Assembly (NCBI RefSeq): GCF_013385635.1
Contig: NZ_JACAPR010000013.1
Coordinates: 124,001 to 188,000 of the forward strand
Length of the DNA stretch: 64,000 nucleotides
Direction: 5' to 3'
From: Pseudomonas gingeri
Lineage (GTDB): Bacteria > Pseudomonadota > Gammaproteobacteria > Pseudomonadales > Pseudomonadaceae
Under the pieces are notes generated by a model that did not search any database, was not told where the DNA came from, and saw only the letters and a list, made by a program, of their open reading frames with translations. The translations under genes were made by a program, and so were the position numbers. Each line of letters starts with the position of its first letter. The first letter of the stretch is position 1. This document shows, in pieces, positions 42,413 through 50,694 of this stretch.

Positions 42413-43576
42413 TCATTTCAAGCCCGGGCACTGATCACCGGGGCTGACACCTTCCTGGGTGGCCAGGATGCGAATCGAGCCGTCGCCCTGGATCTGGCCA
42501 AGGCGCATCGCCAGTGGGGTATGGCGGCTGGCATTCATCTGCACGGCGCCACGGGGCCCGACGACGGAGACATCCTTCAGCGCCTCTACCACTGCGGCGG
42601 AGTCGGTGGAATTGGCTTTCTCAACCGCGGCCTTGTAGAGAAAAAACGCTTCGTATTGCGGCTCGGACAGCTCGTTCGGGGTCGACAGGTCGCCGGCGAA
42701 TTTCTGCCCGAGATCAGCCAGGAATTTCTTGTTCTCCGGCGTATCGATACTGGTCAGGTACGAGGCCGACATGTACATGCCCGTCGCCACATCGCCCATG
42801 GTCTTGCCCGTGCCTTCGTCGATGGCCAGGTTGCCGTAAGGCAGTGTCAATGCCGCGGCCTTGAGCTGTTTGGCCAGCGACACGTTGGGCGCGCCACCGG
42901 CCGTGGCACTGATCAGGGCATCCGGTTGCAACGAGCGGATCTTGGAAATCACCGCGGTCCAGTCACTGCCATCCATCGGCAGGTATTCTTCGCCGATGAC
43001 CTTGCCGCCGTGTTGCTCGATATAGGCCTTGGTGAACTTGAGCATGCCTCGGCCGAAGGCGTAGTCGCTGCCCACGAGAAAGTAGTTTTTCGCACCGAGT
43101 TTCTGGCTGAAGTAATCCACCACGGGGGCGACTTGCTGCTCCGGCACCCAACCGTTGACATACATCCACTTGTTGCAGGAACGACCTTCATAGAACGAGG
43201 TGTAGATGTACGGCACGCGACCGCGGGAAATGATCGGCAAGGCGGCATTGCGCGCGGCGCTGCTTTCCATCGCGATGATGGCGTCGACTTTCTTTTCCAG
43301 GACCAGTGTATCGAATGCCTTCTGGGCCCCGATGGCACCGGACGCATCGTCGACGATCTCCAACTGCACGGGGCGGCCGAGTATCCCGCCGGCGGCATTG
43401 ATCTGCTCCACGGCGAGCTGCGAGGATTGGACAACAGCAGGTGCCACGACGCTATTGGCGCCGGACAACCCTACCGCCACACCGATCTTGATAGGTTCTG
43501 CGGCCTGTCCCTGGGCTGCGGCAAACGCGGTTGCAGCCAATACAGCGATGCGGATGAGCGATTGAGTGGATTTCAT
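42413..43576 (-). CDS. ABC transporter substrate-binding protein (branched-chain amino acid/urea/amide type)
   Basis: 387 residues. The signal peptide (residues 1-26, ending GQAAEP) marks it as periplasmic. The type I binding fold shows IKIGVAVGLSGANSVVAP, VEQINAAGGILGRPVQLEIVDDASG and YIYTSFYEGRSC. SFYEG is also in AmiC at 36845, so the exported receptor and the cytoplasmic sensor probably bind related ligands. It follows the amidohydrolase gene by 37 bases and starts the transport part of the operon. Confidence 0.93.
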   Translation of the reverse strand: MKSTQSLIRIAVLAATAFAAAQGQAAEPIKIGVAVGLSGANSVVAPAVVQSSQLAVEQINAAGGILGRPVQLEIVDDASGAIGAQKAFDTLVLEKKVDAIIAMESSAARNAALPIISRGRVPYIYTSFYEGRSCNKWMYVNGWVPEQQVAPVVDYFSQKLGAKNYFLVGSDYAFGRGMLKFTKAYIEQHGGKVIGEEYLPMDGSDWTAVISKIRSLQPDALISATAGGAPNVSLAKQLKAAALTLPYGNLAIDEGTGKTMGDVATGMYMSASYLTSIDTPENKKFLADLGQKFAGDLSTPNELSEPQYEAFFLYKAAVEKANSTDSAAVVEALKDVSVVGPRGAVQMNASRHTPLAMRLGQIQGDGSIRILATQEGVSPGDQCPGLK

Positions 43577-43613
43577 CTGAATATCCTCGGTTGCTTTTTA
43601 TTGTAGGTAGGGG

Positions 43614-44525
43614 TTAGTAGCGAGGCAGTTGCCAGCCGGTGCCAAGCATGGGGTCGTAGAGGTCACTGCGTCGGTCGCGCAGGACCGTGTTGAATGGGGT
43701 CAGGTGCCGGGATTGGCGGGACGCCTTCAGGTTGATCTCGGCGTAGAGTATTTCTTCGCGGTCCGCACTGCCGGGGGCGGCCAATGGCCAACCATCGGCC
43801 CCGACAATGAGGCTGTTGCCGACAAAGCGCTGGCCCCGTTCGATGCCCACGCGGTCGGCGCAGATAATGTTCAGGCTGTTGGAATGGGCATTGGCCATGG
43901 CCAGGGTATTGGCCATGATCATCGCGTCATCGCGTTGTCCCGGCATGGGCACCCAGTTGGTGGGCATGCAGACGATATCGGCGCCTTGCATGGCCAGTAG
44001 TCGATAGACTTCGGGGAACCAGCCGTCGTAGCAGATGATCATCGCCAGGCGGCCAAGAGGTGTATGAAAAACCGGCAGGCCAAGATCGCCGGCCTCGAAG
44101 TACAGATGCTCATCGCCCCACAGATGAAGCTTGCGATAAGTGCCGATGTAGCCTTCGGGCCCGACCATGACGGCGGAGTTGTAAAGCTTGTTGCCCAGCC
44201 GTTCCGCAACGCCGGCGATGAGGTAGATGTCGCGCTGCCGGGCGATGTCTTCCCAGGCCTGGGTACTGGCACCTCCCGGCACCGGCTCCGCCAGTTCGAA
44301 CGCCTCTTCGCGGCTGGAAAAGACATAACCGCTGCTGACCAGCTCGGGCAGTACAACGATTCGCGCACCGGCGGTCGCGGCCTCATCGATCAAACGCAGC
44401 GACGCTTGCAGATTGTCTGCCTTGCAGCCCACACGGGGCTCCATTTGCAAGGCGGCCACGGTGATCCCGGGAAAGCCCTGGGACGGCTCGGAGGGACGTT
44501 GCTCGGAGGGTTGCACAGTAGACAT
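43614..44525 (-). CDS. Carbon-nitrogen hydrolase (nitrilase superfamily amidohydrolase)
   Basis: 303 residues with the full catalytic triad: Glu61 (LPELVSSGY), Lys132 (YRKLHLWGDEH) and Cys165 (IICYDGWFPE). Members hydrolyse amides, carbamoyl groups or nitriles. The gene is first in the operon and the only one between the leader terminator and the transporter. The ATG at 44525 gives a normal N-terminus; a TTG five codons upstream lies in the terminator's downstream region. The protein is probably cytoplasmic. Together with AmiC/AmiR this suggests utilisation of an aliphatic amide or related nitrogen source, though the exact substrate is unknown. Confidence 0.9.
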   Translation of the reverse strand: MSTVQPSEQRPSEPSQGFPGITVAALQMEPRVGCKADNLQASLRLIDEAATAGARIVVLPELVSSGYVFSSREEAFELAEPVPGGASTQAWEDIARQRDIYLIAGVAERLGNKLYNSAVMVGPEGYIGTYRKLHLWGDEHLYFEAGDLGLPVFHTPLGRLAMIICYDGWFPEVYRLLAMQGADIVCMPTNWVPMPGQRDDAMIMANTLAMANAHSNSLNIICADRVGIERGQRFVGNSLIVGADGWPLAAPGSADREEILYAEINLKASRQSRHLTPFNTVLRDRRSDLYDPMLGTGWQLPRY

Positions 44526-44546
44526 ATAAAATTTTTCCAAAAAAAA

Positions 44547-44582
44547 AGCCCCCGAATGCGCTGTTAACGCAAATCAGGGGCT
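44547..44582 (-). terminator. Leader terminator before the nitrilase gene (target of AmiR antitermination)
   Basis: On the minus strand the arms AGCCCC and GGGGCT flank an inner TGCG/CGCA stem, extended by further pairs, followed by nine consecutive T residues. It lies only about 20 bases before the first gene of the operon, so without antitermination the operon would be silent. This matches the amiE leader logic of P. aeruginosa. Confidence 0.88.
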
Positions 44583-44618
44583 TCTATAGCCGATTATGTA
44601 CTCAGCACTATTGCTGAG
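44579..44618 (-). promoter_or_regulatory. Candidate ANTAR-recognition hairpins in the leader RNA
   Basis: First hairpin: CTCAGCA-ATAG-TGCTGAG (44601-44618 on the minus strand). Second: GGCT-ATAGA-AGCC (44579-44591), whose 3' arm shares four bases with the 5' arm of the terminator, so the two are mutually exclusive. Both loops contain ATAG. ANTAR targets are paired small hairpins with the second one competing with the terminator; the loops here are not perfect hexaloops. Confidence 0.55.
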
Positions 44619-44659
44619 GGTCTGCGATCTCTTGAAAAGAAAAGGCGACCTGTGGAATC

Positions 44660-44689
44660 AAGTTACACAGGTCCAGCGAATGGTGTCAA
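44660..44689 (-). promoter_or_regulatory. Promoter of the amide operon leader
   Basis: On the minus strand TTGACA (44684-44689) is followed after 18 bases by TAACTT (44660-44665), a good sigma-70 pair. Transcription would begin near 44653 and give a leader of about 127 bases to the ATG at 44525. Confidence 0.65.
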
Positions 44690-44695
44690 CGTATT

Positions 44696-45211
44696 TCAAT
44701 GCCTGGCGAGCGCACGTTTCTCCACACTCTGCTTGAGCAGATCATGGCCGCTGACCACGACGATGCCGACCAACACCAGTATCGAGCCGACCACGAACGA
44801 TGACTCCAGTGTGCCGCCCCACTGTACCCACGTCAGTCGCTCACCGGGGAAGCGAAAATGCAGGCCGACGGCGGCAAAAACCGGTGCCGTGTACAGGAAT
44901 ATCACCATATGGGCAGCGGACGTGTAGCGCAGCCCCTCGGACACCGCGATGTACTCCAGCGCAAAAAGCACACCGACGACGATCCTGCCTCGCCAGGTGT
45001 CCAGGCTGCACTTGACCCGGTACCGGCGCAGCAGCAAAAGCAGCCCCACCATCACCGCCGCGATGCCGGGGCGCAGGGCGATCTGCAGCACTGGCGCCAC
45101 ATCCGCGGCTGCGACCTTGATCGCCACTTGCTGAAGTCCCCAGATGGCACAGATCACGGTCATCATGACCACTGCCTGCCCATCGACCTGATTGTTGCGC
45201 CGTTTACCCAC
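44696..45211 (-). pseudogene. EamA/DMT transporter with internal deletion
   Basis: 171 residues in an open frame, about half the roughly 300 of a two-domain EamA transporter. Residues 1-133 look like the first EamA domain (for example CAIWGLQQVAIKVAAADVAPVLQIALRPG and EGLRYTSAAHMVIFLYTAPVF). Right after LTWVQWGG the sequence jumps to SSFVVGSILVLVGIVVVSGHDLLKQ, which matches the last helix of a full protein. Thus the helices between have been deleted in frame near 44815. The start is a GTG at 45211. It may still produce a membrane protein but a working transporter is unlikely. Confidence 0.75.
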
Positions 45212-45957
45212 GAGATTCCGGCACCGATCTATTTCCGGTCAGCGCAGGTACCGGCCTCGGCCACCTATCCGCTGCATCGACATCCGTGGGGCGAATTCGT
45301 GTACTCCTTCAGCGGCGTCATGGAAGTCAAGCTGTCCGACAAGCACTTCATCGTCCCGCCGCACTACGGCGTGTGGCTTCCTCCCAACGCCGAGCACTGG
45401 GCGCTCAATCGCCAGGAGGCCTGTCACTGTTCGCTCTATATCGCCGAGCCGCTGTGCGAGGACTTGCTCGCGAGCGCTTGTGCACTGACGGTGACGCCGC
45501 TGATACGGGCGTTGCTGGATGAACTGCGGGCATCGCCCTCCTCGCTTCCCCAGACGGCCGAAGACAGCCGCCTGCTTCATGTACTGCTGGACAAGTTGAA
45601 CAGAACCTCCCGAGTCGGCAGCTACCTGCCCGGTCCAACGATCCCGCACTGTCGCCAATCCTTGATGCATTGGAACGGGACCCGGCCGATGATTGTTCGC
45701 TGACTGATTGGGCACGCCTGGTCAACACCCCCGAACGTACGCTGTTGCGACGCTGCCAGCTTGACCTGGGAATGTCGCTGGCACAGTGGCGACAACGATT
45801 GAAAGTGATACGCTCGCTTGAGATGCTGCGTGAAGGTGCCACGGTCGAGGCGGTTGCCTTCGACCTTGGCTACAACAGTTCCTCTGCGTTCATCAGCATG
45901 TTTCGCAAGCTGACCGGGGAAACGCCCCATGAATATCGCCGGGAAAAGTTGAGTTGA
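45188..45957 (+). pseudogene. AraC family regulator, frameshifted
   Basis: The first frame (to about 45630) encodes the cupin-type sensor: IVAPFTHEIPAPIYFRSAQVP, HRHPWGEFVYSFSGVMEV and YGVWLPPNAEHWAL. After GSYLPG it runs into a wrong frame, stopping at 45703. The next frame (from about 45630 to 45957) continues the same protein with DPADDCSLTDWARLVNTPERTLLRRCQLDLG and the AraC helix-turn-helix end VAFDLGYNSSSAFISMFRKLTGETP. One base missing near CCCGGTCC (45626-45633) explains it. No ATG, GTG or TTG sits at the expected start either. It is divergent from the broken EamA gene. Confidence 0.8.
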
Positions 45958-45970
45958 AGCGAACGGCGCT

Positions 45971-46417
45971 TCAACGCTGCCTGTATTTCTCCGCCAACGC
46001 AGCGTACTCATGGGGCTCAGGGAAGCGCTCAAAACTGTGAGCCGCGCCAGTAACGGCCCATGACAACTTCTCGCTCGTCCAGGTTTCCATGAACGGTCTG
46101 AAGTTTTCGGGGTTTTCCAGCAAGGCACTGCGGACACCGATGACAGCATCGTTGCCTTCGGGCCGAGTGCAGATCCAGGTCAGGCAATCGGGACAGAACA
46201 GGTGTTGTGTCGCGCCGCGCAAACCACCCGCCACCGGCACGCCCCGGGTGATCACGAAATGCTCCGCCAACATCAATGCCGTCAGAGAGAACGCACTGGC
46301 AGCCATCTTCTGGCAACCCGTGCAGTGGCAGGCGCTGGTAGTGATCGGCTGGGCGCGCAGTTCAAAAGCAACGCCCCCGCAACGGCAACTGCCCATGGTG
46401 GTGATTGAGTGAGTCAT
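45971..46417 (-). CDS. GFA family (glutathione-dependent formaldehyde-activating-like) protein
   Basis: 148 residues with the zinc-binding cysteines of the family: GSCRCGG near the N-terminus, SACHCTGCQKM in the middle and LFCPDC later. The family name comes from a formaldehyde-activating enzyme, but most members are of unknown function. The ATG at 46417 has GGAG seven bases upstream; the longer frame to 46549 adds a tail without homology features. It is convergent with the AraC pseudogene, 13 bases apart. Confidence 0.87.
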   Translation of the reverse strand: MTHSITTMGSCRCGGVAFELRAQPITTSACHCTGCQKMAASAFSLTALMLAEHFVITRGVPVAGGLRGATQHLFCPDCLTWICTRPEGNDAVIGVRSALLENPENFRPFMETWTSEKLSWAVTGAAHSFERFPEPHEYAALAEKYRQR

Positions 46418-46587
46418 GTTGTCTCCGCTTCCTGATGTTTCCAACGTCCCTGCACCATGCCGCGAACGATTCCATCCGCCTGGCACTTTCGATAAGCATG
46501 GCGCAGATACCCGTGCAAGCCTATTGAGCAAAACTGACCTGCGGCTCATCAGGAATGTATGAGGGGCTCGGGTAAAGCGCCCGCTGC

Positions 46588-47850
46588 CTACCGAGTGCGA
46601 AATGCTGCCCCTTGAACGCTGTCCGCCTCATGTTGGCGCGGCTTGAGCATGGGCGTCAGGAGCAGCAACGCCAGGGAGGCCGCCACGAGCAGTCCATAAG
46701 AGGCCTCGAACGTTCCCGTGCGGTCGCGCAGAAAGCCGAAGGCAAACGGCCCCACGGCGGCTGTGAGGTAGCCGATAAACAGCATGAAGGCCGTCCACTG
46801 GCTGGCCTCTTCGTGGGAGGTGGTGTTGTCCAGCGGCAGGGTCATGGCCAGGGCGAAACACGTGCCCTGCCCCAACGCGATAGCCACCACCGGTATCACC
46901 CCCAACGCATGGGGTGACAACCACAGCAGTGCCGCACCGACCGCCGACAACACCGCTGCCCCGGTCAGCCATCCGCGCCGATCCGCCGTGCTGCGGGTCA
47001 CGATTCCCGAGAAAAAGCTGCTGGCGGCGACAACGGCGGTGAAGATGCCCAGGTTGATGCCAGGGCCCAGGGTATTGATCGCCAGCTCCCGACTGCTCTC
47101 GCCCACCCAGGCAAAGCAGGCGTAGCACACGAACTGGCTCAAGCCGAAGTACACCGCGATCAGCCAGGCCCGCCCCGTGCGTGCCGGAGCTTGACTGATG
47201 ATGGCTGTCGACGCGGGCCCTGCGTGGGACCGGGAAGGAAAGACCGAGGCCAGGCGTTGCCAGCTGACAATGGCGAATACACAGAGGATTGCCCAGACAC
47301 CCGCCGCCAGGCGCCAGCCACCGTCGGCGAGCGCGACATACTCGCTGCCGACCGCCGCCATAGTCGCGCCGACACCGAGTCCTGCGGCATAGATCCCCAT
47401 CAGCAACGCGGCCTTGCTCGCAAAGTGGCTCTTGATCCAACCGCCGATCAGCGGCCCCGAGATTGCGACACCGATGCCCACCAGGAACGTCGACAGCAGA
47501 AGGCTGGTCGACGAACCCGCCAAGGCACGCAGCACCAGCGCCAGCCCGAGCAACGCCAGGGAAAACAGAATCACCCGATCATTGCCGAAACGCCGGCCAA
47601 CGCCCGGGACAAAAATCGCGAAGAACCCCATGCACACATCCGGTATCGCGGTGAGCAACGCCGCCTCGGCGTGGCGCATGTCAAACTCGGCCTGAATGGC
47701 ATGCACCAGCGGGCCGACCGAGACAATCCCCGGTCGCAACGCCAGCGCCATGATGAATAGGCCAAGGCCCGCCATCGATGCAACGGCCTTCGCTTTCTGA
47801 CTGACTGCTACTGACACTTGATACCCCCGGGTCTCTATCGCTGAATTCAT
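46588..47850 (-). CDS. MFS transporter, CynX/NimT-like
   Basis: 420 residues with about 12 hydrophobic segments. The N-terminal GLGLFIMALALRPGIVSVGPLVHAIQAEFDM resembles CynX/NimT-type permeases, which carry cyanate, nitroimidazoles or other small anions. The ATG at 47850 is used because the frame upstream (to 48222) lies inside the divergent AraC gene. Only 45 bases separate it from that AraC start, so they share control. The substrate is unknown. Confidence 0.88.
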   Translation of the reverse strand: MNSAIETRGYQVSVAVSQKAKAVASMAGLGLFIMALALRPGIVSVGPLVHAIQAEFDMRHAEAALLTAIPDVCMGFFAIFVPGVGRRFGNDRVILFSLALLGLALVLRALAGSSTSLLLSTFLVGIGVAISGPLIGGWIKSHFASKAALLMGIYAAGLGVGATMAAVGSEYVALADGGWRLAAGVWAILCVFAIVSWQRLASVFPSRSHAGPASTAIISQAPARTGRAWLIAVYFGLSQFVCYACFAWVGESSRELAINTLGPGINLGIFTAVVAASSFFSGIVTRSTADRRGWLTGAAVLSAVGAALLWLSPHALGVIPVVAIALGQGTCFALAMTLPLDNTTSHEEASQWTAFMLFIGYLTAAVGPFAFGFLRDRTGTFEASYGLLVAASLALLLLTPMLKPRQHEADSVQGAAFRTR

Positions 47851-47895
47851 TTCTGTGGCAAATACTAAGGTCGACACAGACCCGGACGGTTTTTC

Positions 47896-48711
47896 ATGAA
47901 TGCCAAGATTCGTCGCCAAAGTGACACCTTGAAAAGCCACGGCAAAAGCGACGACTACAACGACTATCAGGACGTGCCACGGCCGATCACCGCCTTCTCC
48001 CGGGACCAGAAGGCGGGCAGCTACAACGCACCACACAGCCATCCGCGGGGGCAGTTTCTCTACGCCAGCGAAGGTTTGATGCGGGTAGCCAGCGACAATG
48101 GCATCTGGTCCATTCCGCCGCAGCGAGGGTTGTGGATTCCGGCGGGGATCGTGCACGACCAGGCCATGCTCACCGACACGCGGATGCGCACGATCTACAT
48201 CGAGCGCAGCCAGGCCGGGCAATTTGGTACGCGGGTCAAGGTGATCGAGGTCGATACGCTGTTACGCGAGCTGATACTGGCGCTGGCCGACCAGCCCATG
48301 GTCTATCCGGACGATCTGCACAACCGAAGCGTGGTCGCGCTGATCCTGCACAAGCTCGAACACTCGCGCACCGTACCGTTGGAAATTCCCTGGCCACAGG
48401 ACCGTCGCCTGGTCTCGATCTGCCAGCAGATCCTCGAGTCCCCGGCCATGACCCGGACCATCGAGCAATGGTCCGAGGTGGTCGGGGCGAGTACCCGCAC
48501 CCTGATCCGCCTCTTCATCAAGGAAACCGGGATCACTTACCGCCAGTGGGTGCAACAGGTGCGCCTGGCCCAGGCCCTGACCATGCTCGAGGCCGGCGAG
48601 CCGATCAATCGCATCGCCGACAGCCTGGGGTTTGCCAGCCCGAGCGCGTTCTCGGCCATGTTCAAGCGCATACTCGGCGAGTCGCCCCGGGACTATCTGG
48701 ACCGGGGCTGA
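47896..48711 (+). CDS. AraC family transcriptional regulator with cupin sensor
   Basis: 271 residues. The cupin half has YNAPHSHPRGQFLYASEGLMRV and RGLWIPAGIVHDQ. The C-terminal AraC domain covers about residues 175-265 (IEQWSEVVGASTRTLIRLFIKETG and NRIADSLGFASPSAFSAMFKRILG). It closely resembles in layout the AraC gene at 2598. No clear ribosome binding site is seen before the ATG at 47896. It is divergent from the CynX-like MFS gene, which it probably controls, and convergent with the deacetylase gene. Confidence 0.9.
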   Translation: MNAKIRRQSDTLKSHGKSDDYNDYQDVPRPITAFSRDQKAGSYNAPHSHPRGQFLYASEGLMRVASDNGIWSIPPQRGLWIPAGIVHDQAMLTDTRMRTIYIERSQAGQFGTRVKVIEVDTLLRELILALADQPMVYPDDLHNRSVVALILHKLEHSRTVPLEIPWPQDRRLVSICQQILESPAMTRTIEQWSEVVGASTRTLIRLFIKETGITYRQWVQQVRLAQALTMLEAGEPINRIADSLGFASPSAFSAMFKRILGESPRDYLDRG

Positions 48712-48735
48712 AGATCATGGAAAGACAGGAGCACG

Positions 48736-49782
48736 TCAGATCGTTTCGCTTTCCCTGACACTCAGGGGACTGTCGAGCGTGTACTGGGCGATAGCGTCCT
48801 TGCGCATGAACGCGACACCGGGATGGCTCTTGGCGTAACGCAGAAACTCATCCCAGACCCTGATCATCTGCGGCGTACCACTGATGCGATCATGGGCACT
48901 GATCGACATCATCCGCCGCCGGCCGCCGGCCTCCTCGTAGAGCTGGTCGAACTCCAGCTTCACCTGCTCGAGAAATTTCCCGGGTGAATAGTTGCGTCCC
49001 TCGATCAACAGGATGTCGTTGTTGCGCAGGGTGTAGGGCACCACGACGAAATCCTTGCCATTGACCTGTTCGATAAAGGGTTCGTCCCGGCTGATATCGT
49101 CAATGTGATAGACGTAGCCAAGCTCCTGCAACAACGACAAGGTATTGGGCCCGCGACGTAGCCAGTTGGCGTTGTAACCCGTGACGGGTTGCCCGGTCAC
49201 CTCCTGCAGCATGCTCGCCGACTGCTGGAGGAAAATGCGTTCCTCATCACGGCTCATGGCGAACTGCGAACTCCAGTGCGGACCATGCCCCGACGCCTCG
49301 TGACCACGGGCCACAATGTCCCTGGCAAGGGCCGGATTGCGTTTCACCGCATCGCCGATCATGTGGCAGGTGACTTTGACATCGTGGCGATCCCACAGGT
49401 CGAGCATCCGTGGAATGCCTTCGCGATAACCGTAGGCAAACCAGGTCCCGGTCGCCAGGTCGACTGGCACGCTGTCAGGGAAACTCACCCGGGGAAACGG
49501 GCTGTCGGTGTCTTTTGGCGGCTGCCCGCCGGCTTCGAACTGCATGGAGATCGATACCACCAGGCGGGTGTCGCCCGGCCAGAAACGTCCTTTGGTCCGG
49601 CTGGCGCCAGCCGTAACCGAAGCAGGCTGGTTCTTGCTGGCGGCGGCGGCATGTTCCGCGACCAGCAGGGAGCCGGCGGCCAGGACCGCCGCACCGGCAC
49701 CGGCCTGGGCCAGGAATGTCCGGCGTTGGGGATTGGGCGGAGCGCTGGTATCAGCCGCGATCGGATTGTTCGTTGTGTCCAT
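48736..49782 (-). CDS. Tat-exported polysaccharide deacetylase family protein
   Basis: 348 residues. A twin-arginine signal (PQRRTFLAQAG at about residues 18-28, then a hydrophobic stretch and AEHAAAA) points to periplasmic export of a folded protein, probably with metal. The NodB-type fold is suggested by SISMQFEAGG (normally with Asp-Asp), VTCHMIGDAVKRNPALA, GHEASGHGPHW with the metal histidines, and SAHDRISG. The first motif lacks the usual Asp pair, so the substrate may not be a simple acetylated glycan; PuuE/allantoinase-like members are an alternative. It follows the SDR gene by 63 bases, likely in one operon. Confidence 0.82.
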   Translation of the reverse strand: MDTTNNPIAADTSAPPNPQRRTFLAQAGAGAAVLAAGSLLVAEHAAAASKNQPASVTAGASRTKGRFWPGDTRLVVSISMQFEAGGQPPKDTDSPFPRVSFPDSVPVDLATGTWFAYGYREGIPRMLDLWDRHDVKVTCHMIGDAVKRNPALARDIVARGHEASGHGPHWSSQFAMSRDEERIFLQQSASMLQEVTGQPVTGYNANWLRRGPNTLSLLQELGYVYHIDDISRDEPFIEQVNGKDFVVVPYTLRNNDILLIEGRNYSPGKFLEQVKLEFDQLYEEAGGRRRMMSISAHDRISGTPQMIRVWDEFLRYAKSHPGVAFMRKDAIAQYTLDSPLSVRESETI

Positions 49783-49845
49783 GTTACTGACCTCACCTGG
49801 AGTATTCGGCAGTTGGCATCAGGCAACTGCGGGGCATGGAGCGAC

Positions 49846-50517
49846 CTACTTGATCAGCGCGCCGCCGTCGATATCGATGGTTGCACCGCTGATGAAGGGG
49901 TTGTCGATGACAAAGAGGAAACCCTGCGCAATGTCTTCGGCACGGCCGAAACGGCGAGCCGGCAGCGTGGCAGCCGCTTGCTCCAGCATCGCGCCACGCA
50001 CCTTCGGGTCCATGCCCTGGTAGGCCTCGGTGTCCGTCAGGCCGGGACTGATCACGTTGACGCGGATGGGGGCCAACTCGACGGCAAGGATTTTTGCCAC
50101 CGCCTCGATCGCGGCATTCATCGCGGTCTTGACCAGGGTGCCCGGCACGGTCCTGCGGGACAGAAAACCGGAGGTCAACGTCAGCGTTCCACCGGGCTTG
50201 ATATACGCGGCAGCGGCCTTGGCAACGGCCAGCGTGCCCCAGAACTTGGTGTCGAAAGCCGCTTTGGCCGCCTGCAGGTCAAGGCTCGACAAGGCGCCAC
50301 CGGGGGCCTGTGATCCGGCGGTGAAGATGACATGATCGACGGCTCCGACCGATGCGAAATAACGCTCCACCGAAGCGCTGTCGCTCACATCGAGACCGTT
50401 GCTGCGACTGACCGCCTTGACTTGCCCCGGGCGGTCGGACAGCGCCGTCGCGAGCGCTTTGCCAATACCGCTGTTACCGCCGATGACAATTGAAAGCGTG
50501 TGTTCATTGAAGGTCAT
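49846..50517 (-). CDS. SDR family protein lacking the catalytic tyrosine
   Basis: 223 residues. The cofactor motif IGGNSGIGKALATAL is intact, and so are FTAGSQAPGG and SPGLTDTEAY. In the active site, after TLTSGFLSRR, the expected YxxxK reads GTLVK: the Lys is there but the Tyr is replaced by Gly. Oxidoreductase activity by the standard mechanism is therefore doubtful; a binding or regulatory role is possible. ATG 50517 is used; a longer frame to 50541 begins with a GTG. It is upstream of the deacetylase gene on the same strand. Confidence 0.82.
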   Translation of the reverse strand: MTFNEHTLSIVIGGNSGIGKALATALSDRPGQVKAVSRSNGLDVSDSASVERYFASVGAVDHVIFTAGSQAPGGALSSLDLQAAKAAFDTKFWGTLAVAKAAAAYIKPGGTLTLTSGFLSRRTVPGTLVKTAMNAAIEAVAKILAVELAPIRVNVISPGLTDTEAYQGMDPKVRGAMLEQAAATLPARRFGRAEDIAQGFLFVIDNPFISGATIDIDGGALIK

Positions 50518-50694
50518 TTGATTCTCCGTATCGACTGGCACCTGCCAGGTCGCGGGTGTGAATGCCGGTGCGGTCGAATCCAGCGACCACTTCCGCTCTT
50601 GTAGGGGCGGAAGTTAGTCTTTTAGCCTTGTCTTGATAATTGATTGAAAATCAAAAATGATTTTCGGCAATCCCGAATAATTGGCGGCCAACCA

